This document shows, one piece after another, positions 23,373 through 31,093 of a stretch of DNA of 64,000 nt (positions are counted from its first letter, which is position 1; each line of letters begins with the position of its first letter). The stretch spans positions 15,339 through 79,338 of the forward strand of contig JBQTIQ010000064.1 of the NCBI GenBank assembly GCA_052387955.1, given 5' to 3'. Origin of the DNA: JBQTIQ01 sp052387955 (GTDB lineage: Bacteria; Actinomycetota; Acidimicrobiia; Acidimicrobiales; JACDCH01). Below the pieces are notes generated by a model. That model worked only from the letters and a program-made list of their open reading frames with translations, had not been told where the DNA came from and ran no database searches. Made by a program: the position numbers and the translations under genes.

Positions 23373-24026
23373 GTGCTGCGCTCGTGGGCCGGTGGGCTGC
23401 TCCCCGGGGCGAGGGCCCGCCGGGCCCAGGTAGTGGCCTTCGCCGCGGCATGGGAGCAGGCCAACGCCATCGCGCTGAACGGCAACGGGCCGTGCTGGGT
23501 GGTGCTGGGCGACTCGACCGCCCAGGCCATCGGCGCCACAGGCATCGAGCGCGGCTACGTGGGGCAGGTGGCAGAGGCCCTCGAACGCCACCACGGCCAT
23601 CCGTGGCGGGTGGTCAACCTGTCGCGCACCGGGGCGAGAGCGGCCGACGTCGTGGCCGAACAGCTGCCCCGCCTGGCCCGGCTCGGCGTCGCCGACCTGG
23701 TGTCGTGCGCGGTGGGCAGCAACGACCTGTTGCGCCGCGACGTCACCGCGCTCGAAGCCCTGGGCACGATCGCCGCCGCGCTCCCGGCCGGGTCCCTGCT
23801 GGCCAACCTGACCCGAGGCGTACGCGAACGCGCCGCCGGCCCCCTCAACGCCGCCGTCGAGCGCCTCGTCGTGGCACACCGGCTCCGCCTGGTCGACCTG
23901 TGGTCGAACACCGGGCCACCGTGGCGGGACAAGTTCTCGGCCGACTGGTTCCACCCCAACGACCGGGGCTACGCCGACTGGGCCACGTCGTTCTGCCGGG
24001 CGCTCGGGATCGACCGGTCGCTTTGA
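23373..24026 (+). CDS. SGNH/GDSL-type hydrolase
   Basis: A 217-residue esterase-like protein. Block I is VVLGDSTAQAIGA (Ser nucleophile), block III is CAVGSNDLLR (Asn), and the catalytic pair is DWFHPNDRGYADWA (Asp and His). There is no signal peptide in the chosen frame. GTG 23373 is the first standard start after the upstream stop. A CTG at 23340 overlapping that stop is possible and would couple translation to the membrane protein gene. Its 3' end overlaps the convergent membrane protein gene by 58 bp. Confidence 0.8.
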   Translation: MLRSWAGGLLPGARARRAQVVAFAAAWEQANAIALNGNGPCWVVLGDSTAQAIGATGIERGYVGQVAEALERHHGHPWRVVNLSRTGARAADVVAEQLPRLARLGVADLVSCAVGSNDLLRRDVTALEALGTIAAALPAGSLLANLTRGVRERAAGPLNAAVERLVVAHRLRLVDLWSNTGPPWRDKFSADWFHPNDRGYADWATSFCRALGIDRSL

Positions 24027-24850
24027 GGCGGGCCGCCGGCCCGCCGGCCCATGTAGGCGATCAGGGCCACCGACAGGGCCAGCCCGATGCCCAGGGTGCC
24101 CACGTAGAGGGTGAACCAGGGCCCGGTGCGGAAGTCCTCGTGCGCTCGCACCGCCCCCACCAGGTTGACGGCGAAGACCAGCGCCACCGTCTCCTGGCCG
24201 AGGCGCAAGCTGCTCCAACGATCGTCGACCATGAACCACGCCCATGTCATGGCGGCGAAGGCGACGAACGCGCTCGCCGCCCGTGCGCTCAGCGGCGGCA
24301 GCAGCCACGGCCACAGCTCGCCCGCCCTCCGAGGGGCCAGGAACATCGCCACCGCCACCGTCAAGGTCGCGGCGCCGCCGGCGCCGATCGCCAGGCGAAG
24401 GGGGCGCGGCACCCGGAGCTCGCCCCCGACCACCGCGCCGCCGGGGTCTGTCCGCCGGTTCCTGGCCCACAGCCAGGGCAGCAGCACCGGTGTCGTGGCG
24501 TAGAGGCCGAGCCACCACCAGAACGCGACGTGGTCATGGTTGAACCGGTCCCAGTGCAGCACCGTGGCGGCGAGCAGGACCGCGGTGAAGACGGCGACGG
24601 CGATGAACACCGAACCCGCCCGGTGCCACCGTCCCGACAACGCCACCCGGGTGAAGAAATACGCCCCTGACAGGTACCCGGCCCCCATGAAGAGGGCAGT
24701 GGGAGCAGGGGCGATCGTCCACGCCCACAGCTCACGGGTCTGCCCCGGGAACCCGAACAGCACGACGACGGCCGTGACCAGGACGGGCACGATGGCCCAC
24801 ACAGCCCATCGGGTAGGCGCCAGCAGCCGGTCGTCCCGGATCGATTCCAC
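23969..24850 (-). CDS. Polytopic membrane protein of unknown function
   Basis: A 293-residue protein with about eight hydrophobic helices, Trp-rich at their ends (FWWWLGLYATTPVLLPWLWA). The C-terminus is polar. No motif points to a function. The start is GTG 24850. Its last 58 bp run through the end of the convergent SGNH hydrolase gene. It may belong to the envelope-related set just upstream rather than to the aromatic cluster that begins next. Confidence 0.6.
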   Translation of the reverse strand: MESIRDDRLLAPTRWAVWAIVPVLVTAVVVLFGFPGQTRELWAWTIAPAPTALFMGAGYLSGAYFFTRVALSGRWHRAGSVFIAVAVFTAVLLAATVLHWDRFNHDHVAFWWWLGLYATTPVLLPWLWARNRRTDPGGAVVGGELRVPRPLRLAIGAGGAATLTVAVAMFLAPRRAGELWPWLLPPLSARAASAFVAFAAMTWAWFMVDDRWSSLRLGQETVALVFAVNLVGAVRAHEDFRTGPWFTLYVGTLGIGLALSVALIAYMGRRAGGPPQSDRSIPSARQNDVAQSA

Positions 24851-24947
24851 GGACAGCCATTGTCGCCGCCGGCCCGCCGCCGTGCCCGAGGGATGGCACC
24901 GGTGTCGAGTGGGGCGCGAGCGACAGCCGCCCCGGGCTCGGGCTGGG

Positions 24948-25148
24948 TCAGCCCGTCTTGGCCCGGCGTTCGGCGATCGTCACGCCGCCCGCGCACCAAT
25001 TCTCGGGCGGGACCTCACGCAGGACCACGCGGACCGACTCGATCGGCGCGTCGAGCGTCTCGACCACCGTGTTGGTCAGGTTGCCCATGAGCTTGCGCAG
25101 GAGGTCAGGGTCGCGACCCTCGGTGAGCGTTACTTCGAGGAACGGCAT
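24948..25148 (-). CDS. dmpI: 4-oxalocrotonate tautomerase
   Basis: A 66-residue tautomerase-superfamily monomer. MPFLEVTL gives the catalytic N-terminal proline once Met is removed, and Arg residues follow in GRDPDLLRK and VRVVLREVPPENWC. It converts 2-hydroxymuconate to 2-oxohex-3-enedioate in the oxidative branch of catechol meta-cleavage. GGAGG lies about ten nt upstream of ATG 25148. It is transcribed away from the catechol operon starting at 25362, with 213 bp between the two starts. Neighbours encoding the decarboxylase and dehydrogenase support the role. Confidence 0.9.
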   Translation of the reverse strand: MPFLEVTLTEGRDPDLLRKLMGNLTNTVVETLDAPIESVRVVLREVPPENWCAGGVTIAERRAKTG

Positions 25149-25172
25149 TGCGAGGTGCACCTCCGGATCAGC

Positions 25173-25188
25173 CCGTCGTTCCCGACGG
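25173..25188. promoter_or_regulatory. Short inverted repeat in the divergent catechol control region
   Basis: CCGTCG and CGACGG flank a TTCC spacer between the tautomerase gene and the operon starting at 25362. The 213-bp region must contain promoters for both directions. The only other candidate is a TAGCAT-like hexamer near 25204. Operator function is a guess from position. Confidence 0.25.
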
Positions 25189-25361
25189 CGACGTTGCTGT
25201 GTCTAGCATGCCGCAGATCTCCGGCCTTGGTGCCCGTGCAGCCCTGAGACGTGCGCCGGCCCGGTCGCGGCTGCGGCCCGGAGTGCACATCAGCAGTGAC
25301 CGCTAACGAGGGGGACGACCGTGTCGGCCACACAAGCACACGACGTACCGGCAGGCGTCGG

Positions 25362-25790
25362 ATGAGCCCGGTACGGCAGATTCCGGCCCTCACGTTGGAA
25401 CTGGGCCGAAGCCTGGCCGAGGCGGCCCGGGCCAAGGCCGCTGAGCTCGGCATCAATGTCGCCGCCGCCGTCGTCGATCCCGGCGGCGCGTTGATCACGG
25501 TGGACGTGATGGACGGCACCCCCAAGCTCTGCATCGACATCGCCATCGACAAGGCGTGGTCGACGGCCAGCTTCCCGGTACCGACCGACCAGTGGTGGCC
25601 CATCCTCAAGGACAACCCGGCGCTGGCGGAGGGCTTCCCCCACCGGCCCCGCCTGGTCGTGTTCGGCGGCGGCGCCCCCGTCATGGCCGGGGGCCAAGTG
25701 GCGGGCGGCATCGGCGTCAGCGGCGGGAGCGCCGAACAGGACGTCGAGTGCGCCAACGCGGCCATCGCCGCCGTCGCCCACCTGTTGTGA
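25362..25790 (+). CDS. GlcG/HbpS family protein (heme-binding-like)
   Basis: A 142-residue protein of the GlcG/HbpS (DUF336) family: LTLELGRSLAEAARAKAAEL, VAAAVVDPGGALITVDVMDG, and GGAPVMAGGQVAGGIGVSGG near the end. It is soluble with no signal peptide. Such proteins occur in several catabolic operons, and some bind heme or cobalamin; its role here is unknown. ATG 25362 is the start. Its stop overlaps the GTG of the next gene (GTGA at 25787), so the two are translationally coupled. Confidence 0.75.
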   Translation: MSPVRQIPALTLELGRSLAEAARAKAAELGINVAAAVVDPGGALITVDVMDGTPKLCIDIAIDKAWSTASFPVPTDQWWPILKDNPALAEGFPHRPRLVVFGGGAPVMAGGQVAGGIGVSGGSAEQDVECANAAIAAVAHLL

Positions 25791-26620
25791 CGGTCACCGG
25801 CGCCGACCGCCCCGAGATCGGTCGACAGGTCGACGCCGGCGGGATCGCCACCAACTACCTCGAGGCCGGCGACGGACCGACGGTCGTGCTCGTGCACGGG
25901 TCGGGCCCCGGCGTCAGCGCGTACGCCAACTGGCGCCTCACCATCCCGCCCCTGTCGAGCCGGTTCCGTGTCCTGGCGCCGGACATGGCCGGCTTCGGGT
26001 TCACCGAACGCCCGGCCGGCATCACCTACGACATGGCCACCTGGGAGACGCAGCTTCTGGGGTTCTTCGATGCCCTGGGGATCGAGCAGGCGTCGCTGGT
26101 CGGGAACAGCTTCGGGGGGGCGCTGGCGCTGCGCTTCGCGGTGACCCATCCCGAACGCGTCGACCGGCTGGTGCTGATGGGGGCGGCCGGTATCTCCTTC
26201 CCGCTGACCGAAGGCCTCGACGCGGTCTGGGGCTACGAGCCGTCGGTCGAGCGCATGCGCGAGCTCCTCGACATCTTCGCCTACGACCACGACCTGGTCA
26301 GCGACGAGCTGGCCGAGGTCCGCTACCGGGCCAGCGTGGAGCCGGGCGTGCAGGAGTCGTACTCGCAGATGTTCCCGGTCCCGCGCCAGCAGGGGATCGA
26401 CGCCCTGGCCACTCCCGAGGACCAGATCCGGGCCCTGCCCCACGAGACCCTGATCGTGCACGGCCGCGACGATCGGGTCATCCCCTACGAGAACGCCTTG
26501 CGCCTCAACCACTTGATCGACCGCTCCGAGCTCCACGGCTTCGGGCGCTGTGGCCATTGGACCCAGATCGAGCGTGCCGACGACTTCGTCGCCCTCCTCC
26601 TCCACTTCCTCGCCCGGTAG
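25787..26620 (+). CDS. dmpD: 2-hydroxymuconate semialdehyde hydrolase
   Basis: A 277-residue alpha/beta hydrolase that cleaves the C-C bond of the meta-ring-fission product, giving 2-oxopent-4-enoate and formate (or another acid from substituted substrates). Oxyanion motif LVHGSGPGVSAYANW, nucleophile Ser108 in GNSFGGA, acid Asp228 in HGRDDRVIP, base His257 in GRCGHWTQIE. All four are typical of DmpD/XylF/BphD. GTG 25787 overlaps the previous stop by 4 nt. This is the hydrolytic branch; the oxidative branch enzymes are nearby. Confidence 0.92.
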   Translation: MTVTGADRPEIGRQVDAGGIATNYLEAGDGPTVVLVHGSGPGVSAYANWRLTIPPLSSRFRVLAPDMAGFGFTERPAGITYDMATWETQLLGFFDALGIEQASLVGNSFGGALALRFAVTHPERVDRLVLMGAAGISFPLTEGLDAVWGYEPSVERMRELLDIFAYDHDLVSDELAEVRYRASVEPGVQESYSQMFPVPRQQGIDALATPEDQIRALPHETLIVHGRDDRVIPYENALRLNHLIDRSELHGFGRCGHWTQIERADDFVALLLHFLAR

Positions 26621-26647
26621 CTGCGAACCTTGACCTCGACCGTCGCC

Positions 26648-26677
26648 CCTATTTAGGATATTGAATATGGTCTTAGG
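26648..26677. promoter_or_regulatory. AT-rich palindromes at the FadR-type regulator start
   Basis: CCTATTTAGG at 26648-26657 is a near palindrome (CCTA and TAGG around TT). It adjoins ATATTGAATAT at 26658-26668, a perfect palindrome around G that overlaps the ATG at 26667. TTAGG follows at 26673-26677. Such AT-rich sequence is rare in this genome. The position over the start codon suggests an autoregulatory operator or a promoter (inference). Confidence 0.45.
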
Positions 26678-27416
26678 GGGGCCCGAGCTCGGCCGACCGG
26701 AGTCGCGAGTCGACCAGCTGGTGGTCCGGCTCGAGCGCGAGATCCTCGACCGAGGCCTCCAAGCGGGCGTCCGCATCGGGACCAAGGACGAGATCCGCCA
26801 GCGGTACCAGGTCGCCGCCGGCACCCTGAACGAGGCCTTGCGGGTCCTTCATGCCCGCGGGCACGCCAGCTTGCGCCGGGGCCCGAACGGCGGTGTGTTC
26901 GTGGCCGAGCCTCCCGGACGGCTGGCGCTGGCCAACCTCGTCCTCGGCTTCGAGGCCGATCCCAACGACGTCCGCGACTGTCTCGTGGTGCGCGACGCCC
27001 TCGAGCCCGTAGTGGCCGCTGACGCCGCCCAGCACCGCCGAGGCGACGACCTGGTCTCGGTGAAGGCAGCCCTCGAAGCCATGCGGGGTGCCGCCACCGA
27101 CCCCACCGCGTACCTCCATCAGAACTGGCAATTGCACCGGGCCATCGCCCGAGCCGGGCACAACGAGGTGGCCCAGCGCTTCTACCTCGCCTTGCTCGAC
27201 CTGCTCGAGAGCGAACTCGAGGATGTCAGCGACCAGGACGACTCGTTCGCCCGGGGCATGGCCGACAACCTGGTCCTCCACGAAGAGCTGGTGGCCGCCA
27301 TCGAGGCCCACGATCCCGCGGCCGCGGCCGCCACCGCCCTACGCCATGCGTCATCCCTGCAAGCGGCCTCCGAGGTCCGCTTGCTCCCCGCCAAGACCCG
27401 CAGGAGGCCTGCGTGA
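26667..27416 (+). CDS. GntR/FadR-family transcriptional regulator
   Basis: A 249-residue regulator. Residues about 10-75 form a winged helix (RVDQLVVRLEREILDRG, TKDEIRQRYQVAAGTLNEALRVL, GPNGGVFV). The FCD ligand-binding domain follows, with VRDALEPVVAADAA, NWQLHRAIARAGHN (metal-binding His) and LVLHEELVAAIEAHD. The ligand is probably an intermediate of the pathway it sits in (inference). It lies between the hydrolase and hydratase genes, 46 nt after the first and overlapping the second by 4 nt. ATG 26667 is preferred over TTG 26661. Confidence 0.88.
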   Translation: MVLGGPELGRPESRVDQLVVRLEREILDRGLQAGVRIGTKDEIRQRYQVAAGTLNEALRVLHARGHASLRRGPNGGVFVAEPPGRLALANLVLGFEADPNDVRDCLVVRDALEPVVAADAAQHRRGDDLVSVKAALEAMRGAATDPTAYLHQNWQLHRAIARAGHNEVAQRFYLALLDLLESELEDVSDQDDSFARGMADNLVLHEELVAAIEAHDPAAAAATALRHASSLQAASEVRLLPAKTRRRPA

Positions 27417-28213
27417 ACGACACCGACCGCAAGCGGTTTGCCGATGCCCTCACCGAGGCCTATCGCACGCGCGAGCCCATCGACCCGATCACCGATTCGG
27501 TGCCGGAGATGACGGTCGAGGATGCCTACGCCATCCAGCTGCTCCAGATCGAGGACCGGAGGAAGGCCGGCCGCCAGGTGCGGGGCCACAAGGTCGGCCT
27601 CACGGCGGCAGTCATGCAGCGGATGCTCGGTGTCGACCAGCCCGACTTCGGGCACCTTTTCGACGACATGTTCTGGCCCGAGGACGCCTCGATCCCGGTC
27701 GACGCCTTCGTACAGCCCCGGGTCGAGCCCGAGATCGCCATCGTGTTGAAGAAGGAGCTACGGGGCCCCGGCGTCACCGCCGCCGACGCGCTCGATGCCG
27801 TCGATTTCGTGCTGCCCTCGATCGAGATCATCGACAGCCGCATCCGAGACTGGAAGATCAAGTTCTGTGACACGGTCGCCGACAATGCCTCCTCGGGAGG
27901 CCTCGTTCTCGGCAGCGACGCCACCTCCCCCCACGACATCGACGTCCGCCTGGCCGGCTGCAACCTCTACATCAACGGCGAGGTGGTGGCCACCGGCGCC
28001 GGAGGGGCCGCCCTCGGGCACCCGATGCTGGCCCTCGCCTGGTGCGCCAACACCCTCGGCGAGCGAGGTGTCGCCCTCGAAGCCGGGGAGGTCATCATGC
28101 CGGGCTCGTGCACGTCGGCCATCCGGGTCAATCCCGGCGACGTCGTCACCGCCCACTTCGCCGGCGTCGGCAGCGTCACCGCTGTCTTCGCCAAGGAGGA
28201 CCAGCCGTCATGA
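27413..28213 (+). CDS. dmpE: 2-oxopent-4-enoate hydratase
   Basis: A 266-residue member of the hydratase/decarboxylase family that hydrates 2-oxopent-4-enoate to 4-hydroxy-2-oxovalerate. Evidence: GHKVGLTAAVMQRMLGVDQPDFGHLFDDM, the metal-site pattern VEPEIA, SIEIIDSRIRDWKIKFCDTVADNAS, and LGHPMLALAWCANTLGERG. Length is normal. GTG 27413 overlaps the regulator stop (GTGA), and its own stop overlaps the next ATG (ATGA at 28210). It resembles the decarboxylase at 30161; gene order supports the hydratase role here. Confidence 0.92.
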   Translation: MNDTDRKRFADALTEAYRTREPIDPITDSVPEMTVEDAYAIQLLQIEDRRKAGRQVRGHKVGLTAAVMQRMLGVDQPDFGHLFDDMFWPEDASIPVDAFVQPRVEPEIAIVLKKELRGPGVTAADALDAVDFVLPSIEIIDSRIRDWKIKFCDTVADNASSGGLVLGSDATSPHDIDVRLAGCNLYINGEVVATGAGGAALGHPMLALAWCANTLGERGVALEAGEVIMPGSCTSAIRVNPGDVVTAHFAGVGSVTAVFAKEDQPS

Positions 28214-29112
28214 CCAAAGTGACCGCCGCCATCGTCGGCACCGGCAACATCGGGACCGATCTCATGGCAAAGCTGCGGCGCAGCGAGCGCATCGAGCTGC
28301 GCTACATGGTCGGCGTGGAACCCGACTCGAGGGGCCTCGCCCTCGCCCGCGAGGCCGGCATCGAAGCATCCCATGACGGCGTCGACTGGCTCCTGTCCCG
28401 GCCCGAGCTGCCCGACCTCGTGTTCGAGGCGACCTCGGCCCGGGCCCACACCGCCAACGCACCCCGCTACGAGGCGGCCGGGATCCAGGCCATCGACCTC
28501 ACGCCGGCCGCCGTCGGGCCCTACGTGGTGCCCGTGGTCAACCTCGACCAGCACCTCGACGCGCCCAACCTCAACATGATCACCTGCGGAGGGCAGGCCA
28601 CGATCCCCATCGTGGCGGCGGTCAGCCAGGTGGCCGAGGTGACCCACGGGGAGATCGTGGCGTCGATCGCCTCCAAGTCGGCCGGTCCGGGCACCCGGGC
28701 CAACATCGACGAGTTCACCCACACCACCTCCAGGGGGATCGAGGTGATCGGTGGTGCCCGCAAGGGCAAGGCCATCATCATCCTCAACCCGGCCGAACCG
28801 CCGCTCATCATGCGCGACACGGTGTTCTGCGCCGTGCCCGCCGATGCCGACCGTGAGGCCATCAGCGCCTCTGTCGTCGACATGGTCAGCCGGGTGCAGA
28901 AGTACGTGCCCGGCTTCCGGCTCAAGGTGGAGCCGCAGTTCGACGACCCCCGCGACGGCTGGGACGGGTGCGCCCGAGTGGCGGTGTTCCTCGAGGTCGA
29001 AGGCAACGGCGACTACCTACCGCCCTACGCCGGGAACCTCGACATCATGACCGCAGCCGCAGCCGCCGTCGGTGAAGAACTGGCGGCCAACCGTTCCGAG
29101 GTCCTCGCGTGA
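28210..29112 (+). CDS. dmpF: Acetaldehyde dehydrogenase (acylating)
   Basis: A 300-residue NAD- and CoA-dependent enzyme turning acetaldehyde into acetyl-CoA. It has the NAD motif AAIVGTGNIGTDL and the catalytic Cys126 in MITCGGQATIP. It forms a channelling complex with the aldolase encoded directly downstream (family knowledge). Its start ATGA overlaps the hydratase stop, and its own stop overlaps the aldolase GTG. Length is close to characterised DmpF/MhpF proteins (about 310). Confidence 0.95.
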   Translation: MTKVTAAIVGTGNIGTDLMAKLRRSERIELRYMVGVEPDSRGLALAREAGIEASHDGVDWLLSRPELPDLVFEATSARAHTANAPRYEAAGIQAIDLTPAAVGPYVVPVVNLDQHLDAPNLNMITCGGQATIPIVAAVSQVAEVTHGEIVASIASKSAGPGTRANIDEFTHTTSRGIEVIGGARKGKAIIILNPAEPPLIMRDTVFCAVPADADREAISASVVDMVSRVQKYVPGFRLKVEPQFDDPRDGWDGCARVAVFLEVEGNGDYLPPYAGNLDIMTAAAAAVGEELAANRSEVLA

Positions 29113-30164
29113 CCGCGCACACCGCCGAGCAGTTCGACCCGTCGCGTTACGACATCCGGATCACCGACGTCACCCTGCGCGACGGCAGCCATCCCATGGC
29201 CCACAGCTTCACCGTCGACCACGTCCGGGCCACGGTACGGGCGTTGGACGATGCCGGCGTACCGGTGCTCGAGTGCGCCCACGGCGACGGCCTCGCCGGC
29301 AGCTCGTTCAACTATGGCTTCTCCAAGACCGACGAGCTCGACCTGGTGTCGGTGGCGGTCGAAGAGGCCAAGCAGGCCCGCATCGCCGTACTGATGCTGC
29401 CGGGCGTCGCCACCGTCGAGGACCTCGAACGGGCGCACGACCGGGGCGCATCGATCGTGCGCATCGCCACCCACTGCACCGAGGCCGACATCTCCATCCA
29501 GCACTTCGGCCTGGCCCGGGAACGGGGGATGGAGACAGCCGGCTTCCTGATGCTGGCCCACATGATCAACCCCGACGACTTGGCCAAGCAGGCCCGCATC
29601 ATGGCCGACGCCGGCTGCATGTGCGTGTACGTCGTCGACTCCGCCGGTGCCCTCGTCCTCGACGACGTGAAGGACCGGGTCCAGGCGCTCGTGGCCGAGC
29701 TCGGCGATGACGCCATGGTCGGCTTTCATGGCCACAACAACCTCGGGCTCGGCGTGGCCAACTCGGTCGTCGCCGCCCGGGCCGGCGCCCTCCAGATCGA
29801 CGGGGCCACCCGCGCCCTCGGGGCCGGGTCGGGCAACTCCAACACCGAGATCCTCACCGCCGTCTTCGACCGGGTCGGTATCAAGACCGGCATCGACCTG
29901 TCCATGATCACCGCCGCGGCGGAGGAGGTCGTCCGGCCTTACATGCTGCGAGAACCGGTCATCGACCGCAACGCCATCATGATGGGCTATGCCGGCGTCT
30001 ACTCGAGCTTCCTGCTCCACGCCGAGCGCGCCGCAGCCCGCTACGACGTGCCCGCGCACGAGATCCTGCAGGAAGTCGGGCGCCGCCGCTATGTCGGCGG
30101 CCAGGAAGACATGCTCATCGACGTGGCCATCGACCTGGCCAAAGCCCGTAAGGGGGGCCAGTGA
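29109..30164 (+). CDS. dmpG: 4-hydroxy-2-oxovalerate aldolase
   Basis: A 351-residue TIM-barrel aldolase of the HMGL/DRE family that splits 4-hydroxy-2-oxovalerate into pyruvate and acetaldehyde. The N-terminal metal-binding motif is TDVTLRDGSHP. VGFHGHNNLGLGVANS carries the two metal His residues, and DGATRALGAGSGNSNTE follows. The C-terminal helical region should contact DmpF. GTG 29109 overlaps the previous stop by 4 nt and the stop overlaps the next GTG at 30161. Confidence 0.95.
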   Translation: MTAHTAEQFDPSRYDIRITDVTLRDGSHPMAHSFTVDHVRATVRALDDAGVPVLECAHGDGLAGSSFNYGFSKTDELDLVSVAVEEAKQARIAVLMLPGVATVEDLERAHDRGASIVRIATHCTEADISIQHFGLARERGMETAGFLMLAHMINPDDLAKQARIMADAGCMCVYVVDSAGALVLDDVKDRVQALVAELGDDAMVGFHGHNNLGLGVANSVVAARAGALQIDGATRALGAGSGNSNTEILTAVFDRVGIKTGIDLSMITAAAEEVVRPYMLREPVIDRNAIMMGYAGVYSSFLLHAERAAARYDVPAHEILQEVGRRRYVGGQEDMLIDVAIDLAKARKGGQ

Positions 30165-30946
30165 ACGCTGACGATGCACTCAAGATCCTCATCGAGGCCG
30201 AGGACCGGCGCGAGGCGATACCCCCCCTCACCGACGAATGGCCCGAGCTCGACCTCCGCACCGCGTACGAGATCCAGGACGCCGGCGTCCAGCGCCGGGT
30301 GGATGCCGGCGACCCGATCATCGGGATCAAGCTCGGCCTGACGTCGCGGGCGAAGCAGATCCGGATGAACGTGTCCTCACCCAGCACCGCCTGGCTCACG
30401 GCGTCGATGGTCATGCCCGCCGGCGTCCCCGTTCCCCAGGACGAGCTCATCCATCCCCGGGCCGAGCCCGAGATCGTGTTCGTGATGGGGGAGCGGCTCC
30501 AGGGGCCGGGCGTCACCGCCCTCTCCGCCATGCGGGCGGTGTCCGAGGTCTACTGCGGGGTCGAGATCATCGACAGCCGCTACGCCGAGTTCCGCTTCAC
30601 GCTGCCCGACGTGGTCGCCGACAACGCCTCTGCGTCGCGCTTCTACCTCGGCCCGGTCGGCACTCCGCCCGGCGGGCTCGACCTCTCCCTCGAGGCATGC
30701 CTGCTCGAGGTCGACGGACGGGTGGTGGACTCCGCCACCGGCGCCGCCGTCCAGGGCCACCCCGGTGAAGCCCTCGCCCTCGCCGCCAACGACCTGGCCC
30801 AGCGAGGCCTGGCCATCGAGAAGGGCTGGATCGTCCTCACCGGCGGTATGACCGACGCCCAGCATGTCGGGCCGGGCACCACCGTGACCGCTTCGTTCAC
30901 CCATCTGGGCCGCATAACCGTGGCCGGCGGCGCGGCCGCAAGCTAG
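30161..30946 (+). CDS. dmpH: 2-oxo-3-hexenedioate (4-oxalocrotonate) decarboxylase
   Basis: A 261-residue protein of the same fold as the hydratase, with IIGIKLGLTSRAKQIRMNVSSP, HPRAEPEIVFVMGE, and VEIIDSRYAEFRFTLPDVVADN. In DmpH-type enzymes it decarboxylates the tautomerase product to 2-hydroxypenta-2,4-dienoate. Assignment between decarboxylase and hydratase rests on position and the tautomerase/dehydrogenase neighbours, so the labels of 27413 and 30161 could be swapped. It closes the chain of overlapping genes; a hairpin follows its stop. Confidence 0.85.
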   Translation: MNADDALKILIEAEDRREAIPPLTDEWPELDLRTAYEIQDAGVQRRVDAGDPIIGIKLGLTSRAKQIRMNVSSPSTAWLTASMVMPAGVPVPQDELIHPRAEPEIVFVMGERLQGPGVTALSAMRAVSEVYCGVEIIDSRYAEFRFTLPDVVADNASASRFYLGPVGTPPGGLDLSLEACLLEVDGRVVDSATGAAVQGHPGEALALAANDLAQRGLAIEKGWIVLTGGMTDAQHVGPGTTVTASFTHLGRITVAGGAAAS

Positions 30947-30997
30947 TGCCCCGTCACGCAACATTGGCTACCTGTCCGGGCGAGCCGTGACAGGGCA
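30947..30997 (+). terminator. Inverted repeat just after the decarboxylase stop
   Basis: TGCCCCGTCACG at 30947-30958 pairs with CGTGACAGGGCA at 30986-30997 (11 of 12 bases) across a 27-nt loop. It begins right after the stop codon and lies before the dehydrogenase gene at 31094. There is no U-tract. It may be a terminator, an mRNA-stabilising stem or an operator. Confidence 0.35.
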
Positions 30998-31093
30998 GGC
31001 GCCACCTGACGCGGTACGAGAGCAGCAGCCCGCTGGGCGGCGCCGGAGACGGCCTTGCCCGATCATCAAACGCCGAAACGTGGAGGTATGCAG

